Positions 52,222 to 61,483 of a stretch of 64,000 bases of DNA are shown one piece after another. The DNA is from Maricaulis sp048268525. GTDB taxonomy: Bacteria; Pseudomonadota; Alphaproteobacteria; Caulobacterales; Maricaulaceae. How positions within the stretch are numbered: position 1 is the first letter of the stretch; every line of letters starts with the position of its first letter. Under the pieces are notes generated by a model. The model made no database searches. It was not told where the DNA came from and was given only the letters and a program-made list of their open reading frames with translations. Location: assembly GCF_048268525.1 (NCBI RefSeq), contig NZ_JBLWVH010000003.1, positions 1-64,000 of the forward strand, written 5' to 3'. Position numbers and translations under genes: made by a program.

Positions 52222-52377
52222 ATGGTTTCAATAAGTTACAGTCAGGGCCTCCGCGAAATCAGGCACTCATTTAATATTCAGCAGCTGTACTTGGCCTACA
52301 GAGCAGGTGTCGCGCCGCGCCTGCCAACAAGAATCGGGTGGCAGTCCGGGCGATCGGTCCGGCATCCTTCCCGCTGA
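52222..52377 (+). CDS. Possible small protein
   Basis: A 51-codon frame (begins MVSISYSQGLREI, ends SGRSVRHPSR) with GGGAAG just before the ATG, in the otherwise empty 52093-52411 gap. The last third is Arg-rich and looks like antisense noise, so coding is doubtful. Confidence 0.2.
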   Translation: MVSISYSQGLREIRHSFNIQQLYLAYRAGVAPRLPTRIGWQSGRSVRHPSR

Positions 52378-52411
52378 GCCATTTGGCTGATCCCGCTGAA
52401 AGAACAAAATC

Positions 52412-53194
52412 ATGACGCCGTCCGAAAAAGCCGCCGCGTTTGCCGCCCTTCACGTCGCCGGCAACCCGCTTGTCCTCTTCAATATCTGGGATGCGGGGAG
52501 CGCAGCAGCTGTCGTCTCGGCAGGTGCGAACGCCCTCGCGACGGGCAGCCATTCTGTCGCCGCAGCGCAGGGCTGGCCCGACGGCGAAGGCCTGCCGCTC
52601 GACGCCCTGCTGGACGTCGTCACCCGCATCACAGCCACTACAAAATTGCCGCTCAGCGTGGATTTCGAGAGCGGTTTCGCCCGCGAACCCGAGCGGGTCG
52701 CCGAGAATATCACCCGCCTCGCTTCCACCGGTGCCGTAGGTGTCAATTTCGAGGACCAGGTCATCGGTGGAGCGCCCGAGGGCGGGCTCTACCCGGTCTA
52801 CCCGATTGACGAACAGGTGACGCGCCTGCGGGCCGTGCGCGCGGCCGCCAACGCGGCCGGATTGCCTCTTTTCATCAATGCCCGGACTGACCTCTTCCTG
52901 CGCCAGGCCGACATCACCAAGCACACGGAACTTGTGCCGCAGGCGATCGAGCGCGCAGCAGCCTACGCCGAGGCCGGGGCTTCGGGCCTGTTCGTTCCGG
53001 GCCTCGTCACGCCCGGACTGATCGAACAGCTCGTCGGCGCGACCGGCCTTCCTGTCAACGTCATGGCCAGCCCCGGCATGCCTGACAGGGCAGGTCTTGC
53101 TGCACTGGGCGTCGCCCGTATCAGCCATGGCCCCTACCCTTTCATTCGCACCATGGCCCGATTGGGACGCTGGGCTGCCGATGCCATGGGCTAG
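52412..53194 (+). CDS. Isocitrate lyase/PEP mutase-superfamily enzyme
   Basis: A 260-residue barrel protein of the ICL/PEPM superfamily. The blocks SVDFESGFA, GAVGVNFEDQV and LFINARTDLFL match the superfamily, but the lyase loop KKCGH is absent, so it is not an isocitrate lyase. Candidates include carboxyphosphonoenolpyruvate-mutase-like, oxaloacetate hydrolase-like or 2,3-dimethylmalate-lyase-like activities; the sequence does not decide. No operon partner: the response regulator is divergent and the next gene is a DUF6481 protein. Confidence 0.82.
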   Translation: MTPSEKAAAFAALHVAGNPLVLFNIWDAGSAAAVVSAGANALATGSHSVAAAQGWPDGEGLPLDALLDVVTRITATTKLPLSVDFESGFAREPERVAENITRLASTGAVGVNFEDQVIGGAPEGGLYPVYPIDEQVTRLRAVRAAANAAGLPLFINARTDLFLRQADITKHTELVPQAIERAAAYAEAGASGLFVPGLVTPGLIEQLVGATGLPVNVMASPGMPDRAGLAALGVARISHGPYPFIRTMARLGRWAADAMG

Positions 53195-53351
53195 CGGACG
53201 CCAGCATCCCGGCGGCCTCCCTCGCCCGCGATCATCCATCATGACCTCGCTTGGGGTTGTGCTCTTCGCTCTGCGCGGGCAGATAGGAGCCAATTGCCGC
53301 GACTTGCGGCGTGCCAATCCGGCTTTCAACCTCACCAGGGACCCGTCCAGT

Positions 53352-53699
53352 TTGAAAAACTACGCAAATCCGAGCTTCGCCGATCGCAATAAAAGCGCCG
53401 CAGAGGCCAAGAAGAAGCTTCTGGAAAAATTCAAGAATGCGCCGAAACCCGACGAGGCCCAGCTGGCTGCCCGTCGCGCCGAACGCGAAGCCGCCGACAA
53501 GGCCCGCGAAGCGCGTCGCATTGAGCGCGAACGCGTGAAGGCCGAGGAAAAGGCCCGCAAGGAAGCTGAACTCGCCGAAAAGGCCGCCGCCGCCCTCGCC
53601 GCCGAAAAAGCCGCCGCCGATGCCCTAGTGGCCGAAGAAGCCGCCAAGAAAGCCGCCCGCGACGAACGCTACGCGGCGCGCAAGGCCCGCAAGCGCTAA
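53352..53699 (+). CDS. DUF6481-family charged coiled-coil protein
   Basis: A 115-residue protein matching the alphaproteobacterial DUF6481 pattern: short N-terminal KNYANPSFADRNKSAAEAKK, then a long Ala/Glu/Lys/Arg helix (about 45-115) probably forming a coiled coil. Start is probably TTG 53352, since the family begins a few residues before the PSFADR motif; ATG 53241 would add 37 atypical residues. Function unknown. Confidence 0.75.
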   Translation: MKNYANPSFADRNKSAAEAKKKLLEKFKNAPKPDEAQLAARRAEREAADKAREARRIERERVKAEEKARKEAELAEKAAAALAAEKAAADALVAEEAAKKAARDERYAARKARKR

Positions 53700-53868
53700 C
53701 CAACTGACTGTTCGCTGGAATCGGAGGGGACATGGGCCATTCGCCTGCGGTCCTCACGATTTCGGCAACTGTTTCGAATCTGCCTTGTCTGTCTGTATCC
53801 GGTCTCCCATCCTGTGCATTGACGCTCGCTGATCGAGCCTCAATTGACCGGGGTGCAGGGGACAGGAC

Positions 53869-55992
53869 ATGCCACTCAGCATGAATTATACGGCGGCCGC
53901 GGCTTGTTTGGTGAGCCTCGCAGGGCAAGCCTTGGCGCAACCCGGCGGCGAGACCCTGCCCTATGAGGATCCACGCCTGCAATCACTGGCGACGGTCGAG
54001 CTGACACAGTTTGCCGGTGAGCATGATTTGCGCCGCTATCTGCACCGGGTCGGCGAACTCGCCGATGAGTGGGACCTGTACTGGGCTGACGATCTATTGT
54101 CGAAGTCGAAGCCGAGTGCGCTCTCCTGGTCCTGCCAGGGTGCCGAAGACGAGTGCGATACGATCGTTGTTACCGGGTCGAGAATTTCGGCGCCCAATCC
54201 AACCATTACCAACAATCAAACGACCGGCGTCGATGAGGGCGATATCGTCAAGCAGATTGGCGATTTCCTTGTCGTCCTGCAGGACGGACGCCTGTTCTCG
54301 GTCAACCTGCAGCCGGATGGCGCGCCGGGCCTCGAATATGCTGACCGCCTCGACGTCTATCTCGACCCCGACCGAAGAGTCTGGATCGACGAAATGCTGG
54401 TCACCGGCAACCGCATCATCGTCACCGGCTACTCCTACGACGATGACGCGAGCGAGCTGACCGTGCTGGAAATGGACGAGACCGGACAATTCGTCCGCCT
54501 TGGCAGCTTCCTGATTTCGTCCAGCGACTATTACGACGTCGACAATTACGCGACCCGCATCGTGGACGGGCAGCTGGTTGTGCACATGCCTTACCTGGTC
54601 AGCGATATGGACAGTCTCGACTCGGACAGTTGGCCGACCCTGCGTCGCTGGACATCCGAAGACTCGCAACCGGACAATCGCCGGCCGCTGTTTGATGCGC
54701 GGGAAATTTACCGCCCCGTTCTGCCGATTATTGAGCCAACCATACACACGATATCGGTCTGCGACCTTGGTCGCGGGGACCGCGCCGATCTTGATTGCCA
54801 CACCCAGGCCTTCATCGCCGGCCCCTCAACAGAACTCTATGTGAGCGGCGAACACGCCTATCTCTGGACAGGGGGAAGCTGGGAGAGCCAAAACGCCGAT
54901 GACCTGCCGGTTCAGGGGCGCCACTGCACGATGCGAGAGGTGCTGTCGCCCGAAATGACGCCGCCGGCCGGCATTTATCGCATGTCACTCGAAACAGGAG
55001 AGCTGGCCGTTGTCGGCACGCGTGGCACTCCGGCTGATCAATTCAGTTTCGCCGAGTCCGCTCGGCTTCTCCGCAGTTTCGTGACTCTGGAAGATCCTCA
55101 TTGTGCCTATGACGATCTGGACGACCGGGTATTCGATCACGCCATCCTTCAGGCGTCGTTGATCTCCATCCCGGATCGGGCTTTCTCGACGCGGTTCCGC
55201 GAAGTGTCCGCCGATCGCTACACAGCGCTCCCGGGAGCGGAGTTCGGCGTCGGCCTGGAAAACCGCTTTACAGACACCCACCTCGTTTACGGCTGGTCTG
55301 TCCTTGAGCCTGGCAACGCCCCCTGGTGGGACGAAACAGCCCGAAAGCCGGCTCAAATGGTGATGGTCCCACTCGAGGACCCGTCCAACACGTCAAACCT
55401 GGCGCTCCCGCATTCCCTGCTTCGACTTGAAACGATCGACACGGGTCTGATCGCAACCGGTTATGTCCACCGCGAGGGCCTGAGCGTCTCGCATTTGACC
55501 ACGGAAGGCGACTTTCAGCTGGCGGCCACCGCCCTGTTGCCCGACCGGTTGGAGACCGAAGGCCGGTCGCACGCCTTCAACTTCACTCGGCGCGCTGATG
55601 GCACCGCCATTCTCGGGCTCCCGACCGAGCGCGTACCCGGGCCGGCTTTTCGCCGCTGGTGGCGCAGCACCGCCTCGGAACTAAGCTTTCTGAGCCTCGA
55701 TGAAGAAGCGGGCTTTACCGCGCTCGGCACACTTGAGCCGGTCGACAGCGACGCGGCGGAACATCCCGACTATGAGTGCGAGGTGTCCTGTGTCGACTGG
55801 TATGGCAATTCGAGGCCCATCTTCACCCAGGGACGCGTGTTCGCGCTTTTGAGCACCGAGATCGTCGAGGGTGGGATATCCGGTGACAGGATCAAACCGA
55901 TCCGTCGCGTGGACCTCACCGCACCGCTTCCGGTCGAACAAAACTCCCAAACTGCGCGCGCGCTCGCCATGGAAGGTTCCGGCGCGCATTGA
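53869..55992 (+). CDS. Secreted beta-propeller-domain protein
   Basis: A 707-residue exported protein (signal MPLSMNYTAAAACLVSLAGQALA) of the C-terminal beta-propeller family (Pfam Beta_propel type), recognised by NNQTTGVDEGDIVKQIGDFLVVL (115-137) followed by repeating beta units (LDVYLDPDRRVWIDEMLVTG, RIVDGQLVVHMPYL, SGEHAYLWTGG). Just before that motif lies DTIVVTGSRIS (98-107), which looks like the N-terminal TonB box of alphaproteobacterial receptors. Twelve or so cysteines suggest disulfides. Role unknown. Stands alone, with gaps of 169 and 90 bp on either side. Confidence 0.8.
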   Translation: MPLSMNYTAAAACLVSLAGQALAQPGGETLPYEDPRLQSLATVELTQFAGEHDLRRYLHRVGELADEWDLYWADDLLSKSKPSALSWSCQGAEDECDTIVVTGSRISAPNPTITNNQTTGVDEGDIVKQIGDFLVVLQDGRLFSVNLQPDGAPGLEYADRLDVYLDPDRRVWIDEMLVTGNRIIVTGYSYDDDASELTVLEMDETGQFVRLGSFLISSSDYYDVDNYATRIVDGQLVVHMPYLVSDMDSLDSDSWPTLRRWTSEDSQPDNRRPLFDAREIYRPVLPIIEPTIHTISVCDLGRGDRADLDCHTQAFIAGPSTELYVSGEHAYLWTGGSWESQNADDLPVQGRHCTMREVLSPEMTPPAGIYRMSLETGELAVVGTRGTPADQFSFAESARLLRSFVTLEDPHCAYDDLDDRVFDHAILQASLISIPDRAFSTRFREVSADRYTALPGAEFGVGLENRFTDTHLVYGWSVLEPGNAPWWDETARKPAQMVMVPLEDPSNTSNLALPHSLLRLETIDTGLIATGYVHREGLSVSHLTTEGDFQLAATALLPDRLETEGRSHAFNFTRRADGTAILGLPTERVPGPAFRRWWRSTASELSFLSLDEEAGFTALGTLEPVDSDAAEHPDYECEVSCVDWYGNSRPIFTQGRVFALLSTEIVEGGISGDRIKPIRRVDLTAPLPVEQNSQTARALAMEGSGAH

Positions 55993-56082
55993 TTTCTCAG
56001 GGCATGAACCGAAGTGCGGCCTACCCCTTGATAATGGCACTAGCAAAAGTGAACCCCTCCACGCGAAGCGGAGCAGCGCTCC

Positions 56083-57855
56083 CTACTCCGCCGCGACAGC
56101 CTGTTGCCCGGCCCGATAGACCGTGCCCGGCATGGCGCCGGTGAGCTTGCCCTCTTCCATCACCACTTCGCCGGCGACGATGGTTGCGACATAGCCGGTG
56201 GCGCCCTGCAGCAGGCGCTGTCCGCCGGCGGGCAGATCGCGTTCCATGTGGGGTGGCTCCATCTGCAGGCGGTCGAGGTCGATGATGTTGATATCGGCCT
56301 TCAGGCCCTCGCGCAGATAGCCGCGATCTGTCATGCCCATATAGTCAGCCTGGGCGCCGGTCAGCATGCGCACCACGCGCGGCAGGTCGAGCTTACGGCC
56401 ACGTTTGCGGTCGCGGGTCCAGTGGGTCAGCATGTAGGTCGGCATGGAGGCATCGCAGACCGTGCCGACATGGGCGCCACCATCAGACAGGCCATAGAGC
56501 GCCTGCGGATGCTCCATCATCTTGAGCACATTGTCGTAATTGAGCTCTGTATAGTTATAGAGCGGCAGATAGATCAGCTCGTGACCATCGCGCTCCAGCA
56601 GCGTGTCATAGACCATCTCCATCAGGGAAACGCCCTTGGACCGCGCCCGCGCCGCCAGCGAATTCTCGCCGGACTGCTCATAGTCGGGCGGATTGCCGAG
56701 CTGGAAGAATTTCTCGGCCACGAACTCGATATGCTCCATCAGCATGTCGGCCAGCGGCGGCACCGACGAGCCCGGCCCCGAAAGCTTGTCGGTCGTCTCC
56801 GACAGGATCTGCGCCTTGAAGGCCGGGTCCTTCATCCGCGCGACGCGCTGGACGAGCGGCAGGTCGGCGATGGTCTTGTAGCTGGGATAGCCCATGAAGG
56901 GGTGGAAGGTGCAGTTGAAGCCCAGGAAGACGCCGATGGCGCGCGGGGCGACCTGCATGCGGGCATCGACGCCCTCGTCTTTCAGTTTTTCCGTCCGCTC
57001 GATCAGTTTGAGCCACTGATCCGGCGCGAAATCGCGCTGCATGAGGGAGAAGGAGAAGGGCCGGCCGGACGCCTTGGCGTAGTCGGCAATAATGCTCCAC
57101 TCATCGTCGAAGTCCTGCTCGCCGCGCTCCAGATTGAAGTCGGAGACGGCTTGCACCACGCCGAAATCGAGGCCGTTGAAAGCCTTCGCGATGCCGGTCA
57201 ATTCCTCACGCGTGGATTCCGAGGACGGTGTCCATTCGCCGTCGGCGGTCTTGTGGACATCCGAACGCCCGGTCGCGAAACCGACCGCGCCGGCTTCCAG
57301 CGCCTCGCGGGTCAAACGGCGCATCTCGGCGATGTCGGCGTCATTGGCCGGCTCTGAATGCACCGCCCGGTCACCCATCACATAGACGCGCAGCGGGTCG
57401 TGCGGGACCATGGCGGCGATGTCGATGGTGCGCGGAATTTTCGACAGGGCGTCGAGATAGTCCGGGAAGCTCTCCCAGTCCCAGGTCAGGCCTTCATGAA
57501 GGGCAGTGCCGGGAATATCCTCGACGCCTTCCATCAGCTTGATCAGCTTCTCGTGATCGGCCTCGCGCACAGGTGCAAAGCCGACACCGCAATTGCCCAT
57601 CACCGCCGTGGTGACGCCGTGATCGATGGAGGGCCGCAGCATGCCGTCCCAACTCGCCTGGCCGTCATAATGGGTATGGATATCGACAAAGCCCGGCGTG
57701 ACCAGCTTGCCGGTCGCATCGATCGTGCGGGCCGCCTCGCCCAGATCCTGGCCGATAGCGGCAATGCGCCCGTTCTTGATGGCGATATCCGCGGTTACCG
57801 GCGTCGCGCCGCTGCCGTCATGGACCTGACCGCCCGTAATCTTGAGATCAAACAT
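56083..57855 (-). CDS. N-acyl-D-amino-acid deacylase-family amidohydrolase
   Basis: A 590-residue amidohydrolase of the D-aminoacylase group. Metal motif VDIHTHYDGQASWDG (57-71), VTTAVMGNCGVGFAPVR, GLSDGGAHVGTVCDA (metal Asp) and C-terminal KADINIIDLDRL. No signal peptide, so cytoplasmic. Possible substrates are N-acyl-D-amino acids or cyclic amides; many relatives have unproven activity. GGGAGG lies upstream of ATG 57855. It follows the transporter gene by 12 bp, so uptake and hydrolysis may be paired. Confidence 0.88.
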   Translation of the reverse strand: MFDLKITGGQVHDGSGATPVTADIAIKNGRIAAIGQDLGEAARTIDATGKLVTPGFVDIHTHYDGQASWDGMLRPSIDHGVTTAVMGNCGVGFAPVREADHEKLIKLMEGVEDIPGTALHEGLTWDWESFPDYLDALSKIPRTIDIAAMVPHDPLRVYVMGDRAVHSEPANDADIAEMRRLTREALEAGAVGFATGRSDVHKTADGEWTPSSESTREELTGIAKAFNGLDFGVVQAVSDFNLERGEQDFDDEWSIIADYAKASGRPFSFSLMQRDFAPDQWLKLIERTEKLKDEGVDARMQVAPRAIGVFLGFNCTFHPFMGYPSYKTIADLPLVQRVARMKDPAFKAQILSETTDKLSGPGSSVPPLADMLMEHIEFVAEKFFQLGNPPDYEQSGENSLAARARSKGVSLMEMVYDTLLERDGHELIYLPLYNYTELNYDNVLKMMEHPQALYGLSDGGAHVGTVCDASMPTYMLTHWTRDRKRGRKLDLPRVVRMLTGAQADYMGMTDRGYLREGLKADINIIDLDRLQMEPPHMERDLPAGGQRLLQGATGYVATIVAGEVVMEEGKLTGAMPGTVYRAGQQAVAAE

Positions 57856-57867
57856 GTCTGCCTCCCG

Positions 57868-58806
57868 TCATGTGTCACGCTCTGTGGCGTTTGCGGCGAG
57901 TGTCCGCGAATCGACCAGTCGGAACAAGCCCGCTAGCAGCGAGCCGCCAACCAGGTGCCAGATGCTCCAGGTGCCGATAATGGCCGCGGCCCCGCCGACG
58001 CCACTGAACTGGCTCAGCAAAATCACCAGACCAAGGCCCGAATTCTGGATGCCGACCTCGAAAGTCAGGGCACGACGACGGGCCGTCTCCATGCCCAATG
58101 CCCGGCCGCTCAGCCAGCCCAGCGCGAAGGCGGATCCGTTGTGCAGCACGACAATGGGAATGATGACAGCGCCGGTGGCGAGGATCAGCGGCCAGTTCTG
58201 GACGATGCCTACAGCCACCAGCAACGCGATGCAGCCCAGCGCCAACGGCCCGAGTATGCGCGCGATACGCCCGGCCAGGTCCGGTTTCCAGTGGTTGAGC
58301 GCCATGCCCAGCATTAATGGCACGGCCAGCAACGCCGCAGTCTGCGTGAAAAAAGGCCAGGGATCGACATCAAGCGACCGCACAAGGGCGCCCGCCGGCC
58401 CGTACATTCCGGCCCAGAACAGAATCGACAAAGGCGTCACAACAGCCGCAGACACGCTGGAGATCGCTGTCAGGGTGACCGAGTAGGCGGTATTGCCGTT
58501 CGCCGCGCGGGTCAGGAGGTTGGAGACATTTCCGCCCGGACAGCTAGCCACAATCAACATGCCAAGCGCAATACTGGCCGGGGGCGACAGGATCAGGATC
58601 AGGCCCAGTGTCAGCAGAGGAAGCCCCAGCAATTGCACGGCGACCCCGCCGAGCACCCGCCCGGGTTCACGCCGTACCAGGCCGAAGTCCTCGAGTTTCA
58701 GTGTCAGCGCCACCGAAAACATCATCACGAACAGGATCAGCGCGATCCCCAACCGTGATTGATCATCAACTATTACCTGCAGCTGGTCGATCGAGTCGGC
58801 GTTCAT
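57868..58806 (-). CDS. Bile acid:sodium symporter-family (BASS) transporter
   Basis: A 312-residue membrane protein with about ten spans. Family signature SCPGGNVSNLLTRAANGNTAYSV split around residues 87-110, and the later FEVGIQNSGLGLVILLSQ. BASS proteins import organic anions with sodium; substrates range from bile acids to pantoate and pyruvate. ATG 58806 was chosen over an upstream TTG. Operon with the D-aminoacylase-like gene 12 bp downstream suggests it imports an N-acylated or similar organic acid. Confidence 0.88.
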   Translation of the reverse strand: MNADSIDQLQVIVDDQSRLGIALILFVMMFSVALTLKLEDFGLVRREPGRVLGGVAVQLLGLPLLTLGLILILSPPASIALGMLIVASCPGGNVSNLLTRAANGNTAYSVTLTAISSVSAAVVTPLSILFWAGMYGPAGALVRSLDVDPWPFFTQTAALLAVPLMLGMALNHWKPDLAGRIARILGPLALGCIALLVAVGIVQNWPLILATGAVIIPIVVLHNGSAFALGWLSGRALGMETARRRALTFEVGIQNSGLGLVILLSQFSGVGGAAAIIGTWSIWHLVGGSLLAGLFRLVDSRTLAANATERDT

Positions 58807-59085
58807 AAATGCATGTCCCGTCAATAACTTGTCACATTAACTACAAGTGAATTCGAGGGCCCAGACAGCCGCTAACCAGTTGTCATGTCAACATAAGGGT
58901 CGCCAAAATCACGCCAGCCTGTATCGTGCCCAACATGTTTTGCAGACCCGCGTCTGGACTTTTAGATTGCGAGTGCGTGGCAACCACAGGGACAACATCC
59001 CGCCTTGGGGGCGGGGTGCTGTGGTAATACAGGTATTGTTTGAGCAGGTCGCACGGGCAGCGACCAGGTGTTTGGGGGACCGAGA

Positions 59086-59553
59086 ATGGGTCGAAAACGT
59101 TTTGATGAAATGTCCTGCGCAATCGCGCAGACCTTAAATCAGGTGGGTGACTGGTGGACGCTATTGATCGTTCGGGATGCCATGAAAGGCGCCCGTCGCT
59201 TCAGCGACTTCCACGAGAGCACCGGAATTGCCAAAAACATTCTTACAGACCGCCTCAACAAGCTGGTCGAGAATGGCATCATGATGCGTGAGGAAGTCGG
59301 GGTGCGTGGCCAACGGCAGGAATATGTCCTGACCGAAAGTGGCGAGGCGCTTTTCCCCATCCTCATGGCCATGCAGCAATGGGGCGACAAGTGGATCTAT
59401 GGCGAGGATGAACGCCCGCTTGAAGTCTTTGATGTTCGCACCGGAGAAGAATTGGCGCCCATGAGCGTTGCCAATCAGAGCGGCGAGGAAGTGACCCATC
59501 GCGATATCGCCGGGCGCGACCCCGCCGGCCGCGGCATCCGCGAGGCGGGCTGA
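59086..59553 (+). CDS. HxlR-family transcriptional regulator
   Basis: A 155-residue winged-helix regulator of the HxlR family: CAIAQTLNQVGDWWTLLIVRDAMKGARRFSDF (family Cys at residue 8), GIAKNILTDRLNKLVENGIM (recognition helix) and the wing VRGQRQEYVLT. The C-terminal 50 residues are a polar extension. The conserved Cys can act as a redox or electrophile sensor in some members. It is divergent from the transporter/aminoacylase operon across 279 bp, the most likely target. Confidence 0.88.
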   Translation: MGRKRFDEMSCAIAQTLNQVGDWWTLLIVRDAMKGARRFSDFHESTGIAKNILTDRLNKLVENGIMMREEVGVRGQRQEYVLTESGEALFPILMAMQQWGDKWIYGEDERPLEVFDVRTGEELAPMSVANQSGEEVTHRDIAGRDPAGRGIREAG

Positions 59554-59579
59554 CCGTCTGACAGTCGTCCGGCTTCGAT

Positions 59580-59597
59580 CCCGATTGGCGAATCGGG
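59580..59597. terminator. Hairpin after HxlR gene
   Basis: Perfect CCCGATT/AATCGGG stem with a 4-base loop, within CCGG flanks, 27 bp after the stop. It has no T run. Confidence 0.35.
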
Positions 59598-59658
59598 CCG
59601 GACATTGTCCACTTCCAAAGCCTGCGGCCAGACGGGGCGCACGCTTGGGGAGTGATGA

Positions 59659-60954
59659 ATGGTTTTCAGCTTTGGTCCGAAACAGGTCGGCCTGCTCGCA
59701 GGCTTGGCCTGTTCGCTGTTCCTGGGCGCCTGTGGCGAGCCACGGGCGCGTGACCTTTCAGACGCAGACCGCAGCTACCCGGCCCGGCTGGCTGAACGTC
59801 TGGCCAACGCACGCACCGGAGACATCATCGACATACCGGAGGGCGTGTTCGCACTCGACCGCTCGCTGGTCATGGCCGTCGATGGCGTCACCCTGCGTGG
59901 CCAGGGTGCCGAACGCACCATCCTGTCCTTTCAGGACCAGGTGATGGGCCGGGAAGGCCTGCTGGTAACCGCCAGTGGCGTCACTCTGGAAAACCTCGCG
60001 ATCGAAGATCCGATAGGCGACGGGGTTCGGATCAGCGAAGCCGAGGACGTGATCGTCAGAGGCCTTCGGGTCGAGTGGACGGATGGTCCGGACGCCGGCA
60101 ATGGCGCTTACGGTATCGCACCCGTTCGCTCAGCAAATGTGCTGGTCGAGGAGTCGATCGCCATCGGTGCGGCCGGCGCCGGGATCCATGTCGGACAGTC
60201 ACGCAATGTCGTGATCCGTCGGAACCGGGCCGAGCGAAACCTTGTCGGGATCCAGGTCGAAAATGCCGTCGGCACAGACCTCTATGACAATGTCACAACC
60301 GGGAATTCCGGCGGCATCCTGGTCAATGACACACCGGCCCGGGTCCATGCCGGCAGCCGGACGCGCATCTTTGACAATTACGTTTTTGCCAACAATGGCG
60401 AAAACTTCAGTCGCCCCGACACGGCGGCCGCTGCTCTGCCGGCAGGGTCAGGGATCGCGGTCCACGGCAGCGACCAGATTGAGGTTTTCAACAATGCGAT
60501 CGCTGACAACCGGTCGGCCAACATCGTCATCTCGGCGTTGACCGGAACCGCGCAGACGGCAGCGCCGAGCACGCCCGACGCAGCGGTCGGTCCGGACAGG
60601 TTCGACCCCTTCCCCGAGACCATCCACATTCACGACAATAATTTCAGTGGCGGTGGTGGCAATCCGGACGGGCTGGAGTTGCAGGCCCTGCGCGTGGTCA
60701 TCGCCGGACCGCTTGGCAGGATGCCTGACATCCTCTGGGATGGCTATATCGACCCCGCCAAGATGGTCGATGGCGCAATGCCGGAAGACCTGCGAATCTG
60801 CATTGGCGACAATGTCACCGACATCGTCAACGCCGACCTCGAGTCCGGCGGCGTCCGTCCGAGAATTGCCACAAGCGAGCACCGCTGCCACCTGCCGCCG
60901 CTGCCCGCCACCCAGCTGGACCTTGTCGACCCGGCCGGCACCGGGACCGACTGA
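59659..60954 (+). CDS. Parallel beta-helix lipoprotein
   Basis: A 431-residue lipoprotein (lipobox LFLGAC near residue 25) with a right-handed parallel beta-helix from about 55 to 330: repeating units such as GVTLRGQGAERTILSF, GVTLENLAIEDP, DVIVRGLRVEW, NVLVEESIAIG, NVVIRRNRAERN and GTDLYDNVTTGNSGGILVND. Of the NosD/CASH or pectate-lyase-like type; no catalytic set is evident. The C-terminal part has paired cysteines (RICIGDN, HRCHLPP). ATG 59659 has GGGGAG six bases upstream. Envelope carbohydrate or copper-site functions are only possibilities. Confidence 0.82.
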   Translation: MVFSFGPKQVGLLAGLACSLFLGACGEPRARDLSDADRSYPARLAERLANARTGDIIDIPEGVFALDRSLVMAVDGVTLRGQGAERTILSFQDQVMGREGLLVTASGVTLENLAIEDPIGDGVRISEAEDVIVRGLRVEWTDGPDAGNGAYGIAPVRSANVLVEESIAIGAAGAGIHVGQSRNVVIRRNRAERNLVGIQVENAVGTDLYDNVTTGNSGGILVNDTPARVHAGSRTRIFDNYVFANNGENFSRPDTAAAALPAGSGIAVHGSDQIEVFNNAIADNRSANIVISALTGTAQTAAPSTPDAAVGPDRFDPFPETIHIHDNNFSGGGGNPDGLELQALRVVIAGPLGRMPDILWDGYIDPAKMVDGAMPEDLRICIGDNVTDIVNADLESGGVRPRIATSEHRCHLPPLPATQLDLVDPAGTGTD

Positions 60955-61113
60955 GATCGGTCGATCAGAAAATTCACCTGTAAGGCGAGTTTCGCGAAGA
61001 GATGTGTTGAGAGACGGGAAGTCCGCCCTTATCGTCATACCCGGTGCACGAATTGGCGCTTTTGCCGCCGCTACTACCCAACCAACATCAGGCACCAATC
61101 AGGGGAAACCAAT

Positions 61114-61428
61114 ATGCTGATCAGTTCCATTCTGCTCGCCGCCGCGCTCCAGGCCTCGCCGGTCGACACGCTTGTCGCCAACGCGCTTGAAGTGAGCTCG
61201 CCGTCGGGCAGCTATATCACCTATTTCGACGCCGACGGGACCTACACCACCAATGTCGGGATCTCCGGCACCTGGTGGGTGGATGGCGCCGAACTCTGCG
61301 TCCAGCGCAGCACCGGCGAAAGCGGCTGCGCGCCGCTCGGCGACAGCCAGGAAGTCGGGACGTCATGGACCGGCCAGAACGCCGCCACCGGCGAGACCGT
61401 AACCTATACGATCATCCCGCGCGGATAG
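61114..61428 (+). CDS. Small unknown secreted protein
   Basis: A 104-residue protein with a signal peptide (MLISSILLAAALQASP) and a compact beta-rich mature domain with one cysteine pair (LCVQRSTGESGCAPLG). The pattern SGSYITYFDADGTYTT, GTWWVDGAELCV resembles small lipocalin-like or META-like domains in exported proteins, without a firm match. GGGGA lies eight bases before ATG 61114. A strong hairpin follows the stop. Confidence 0.65.
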   Translation: MLISSILLAAALQASPVDTLVANALEVSSPSGSYITYFDADGTYTTNVGISGTWWVDGAELCVQRSTGESGCAPLGDSQEVGTSWTGQNAATGETVTYTIIPRG

Positions 61429-61436
61429 TCGGGACC

Positions 61437-61463
61437 GACGGGCAGGCCAATCGCCTGCCCGTC
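61437..61463. terminator. Bidirectional hairpin between convergent genes
   Basis: Perfect 11-bp stem GACGGGCAGGC/GCCTGCCCGTC with a 5-base loop, 8 bp after the small secreted protein and 21 bp beyond the peptidase stop. No T run, but its position suits two-way termination. Confidence 0.55.
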
Positions 61464-61483
61464 ACGGCGCCTGGTTGGCGGCA

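Noticed and set aside
52412..53194. Second isocitrate lyase
   Set aside because: The KKCGH loop is missing and the protein is far shorter than isocitrate lyase, so only superfamily membership is supported.
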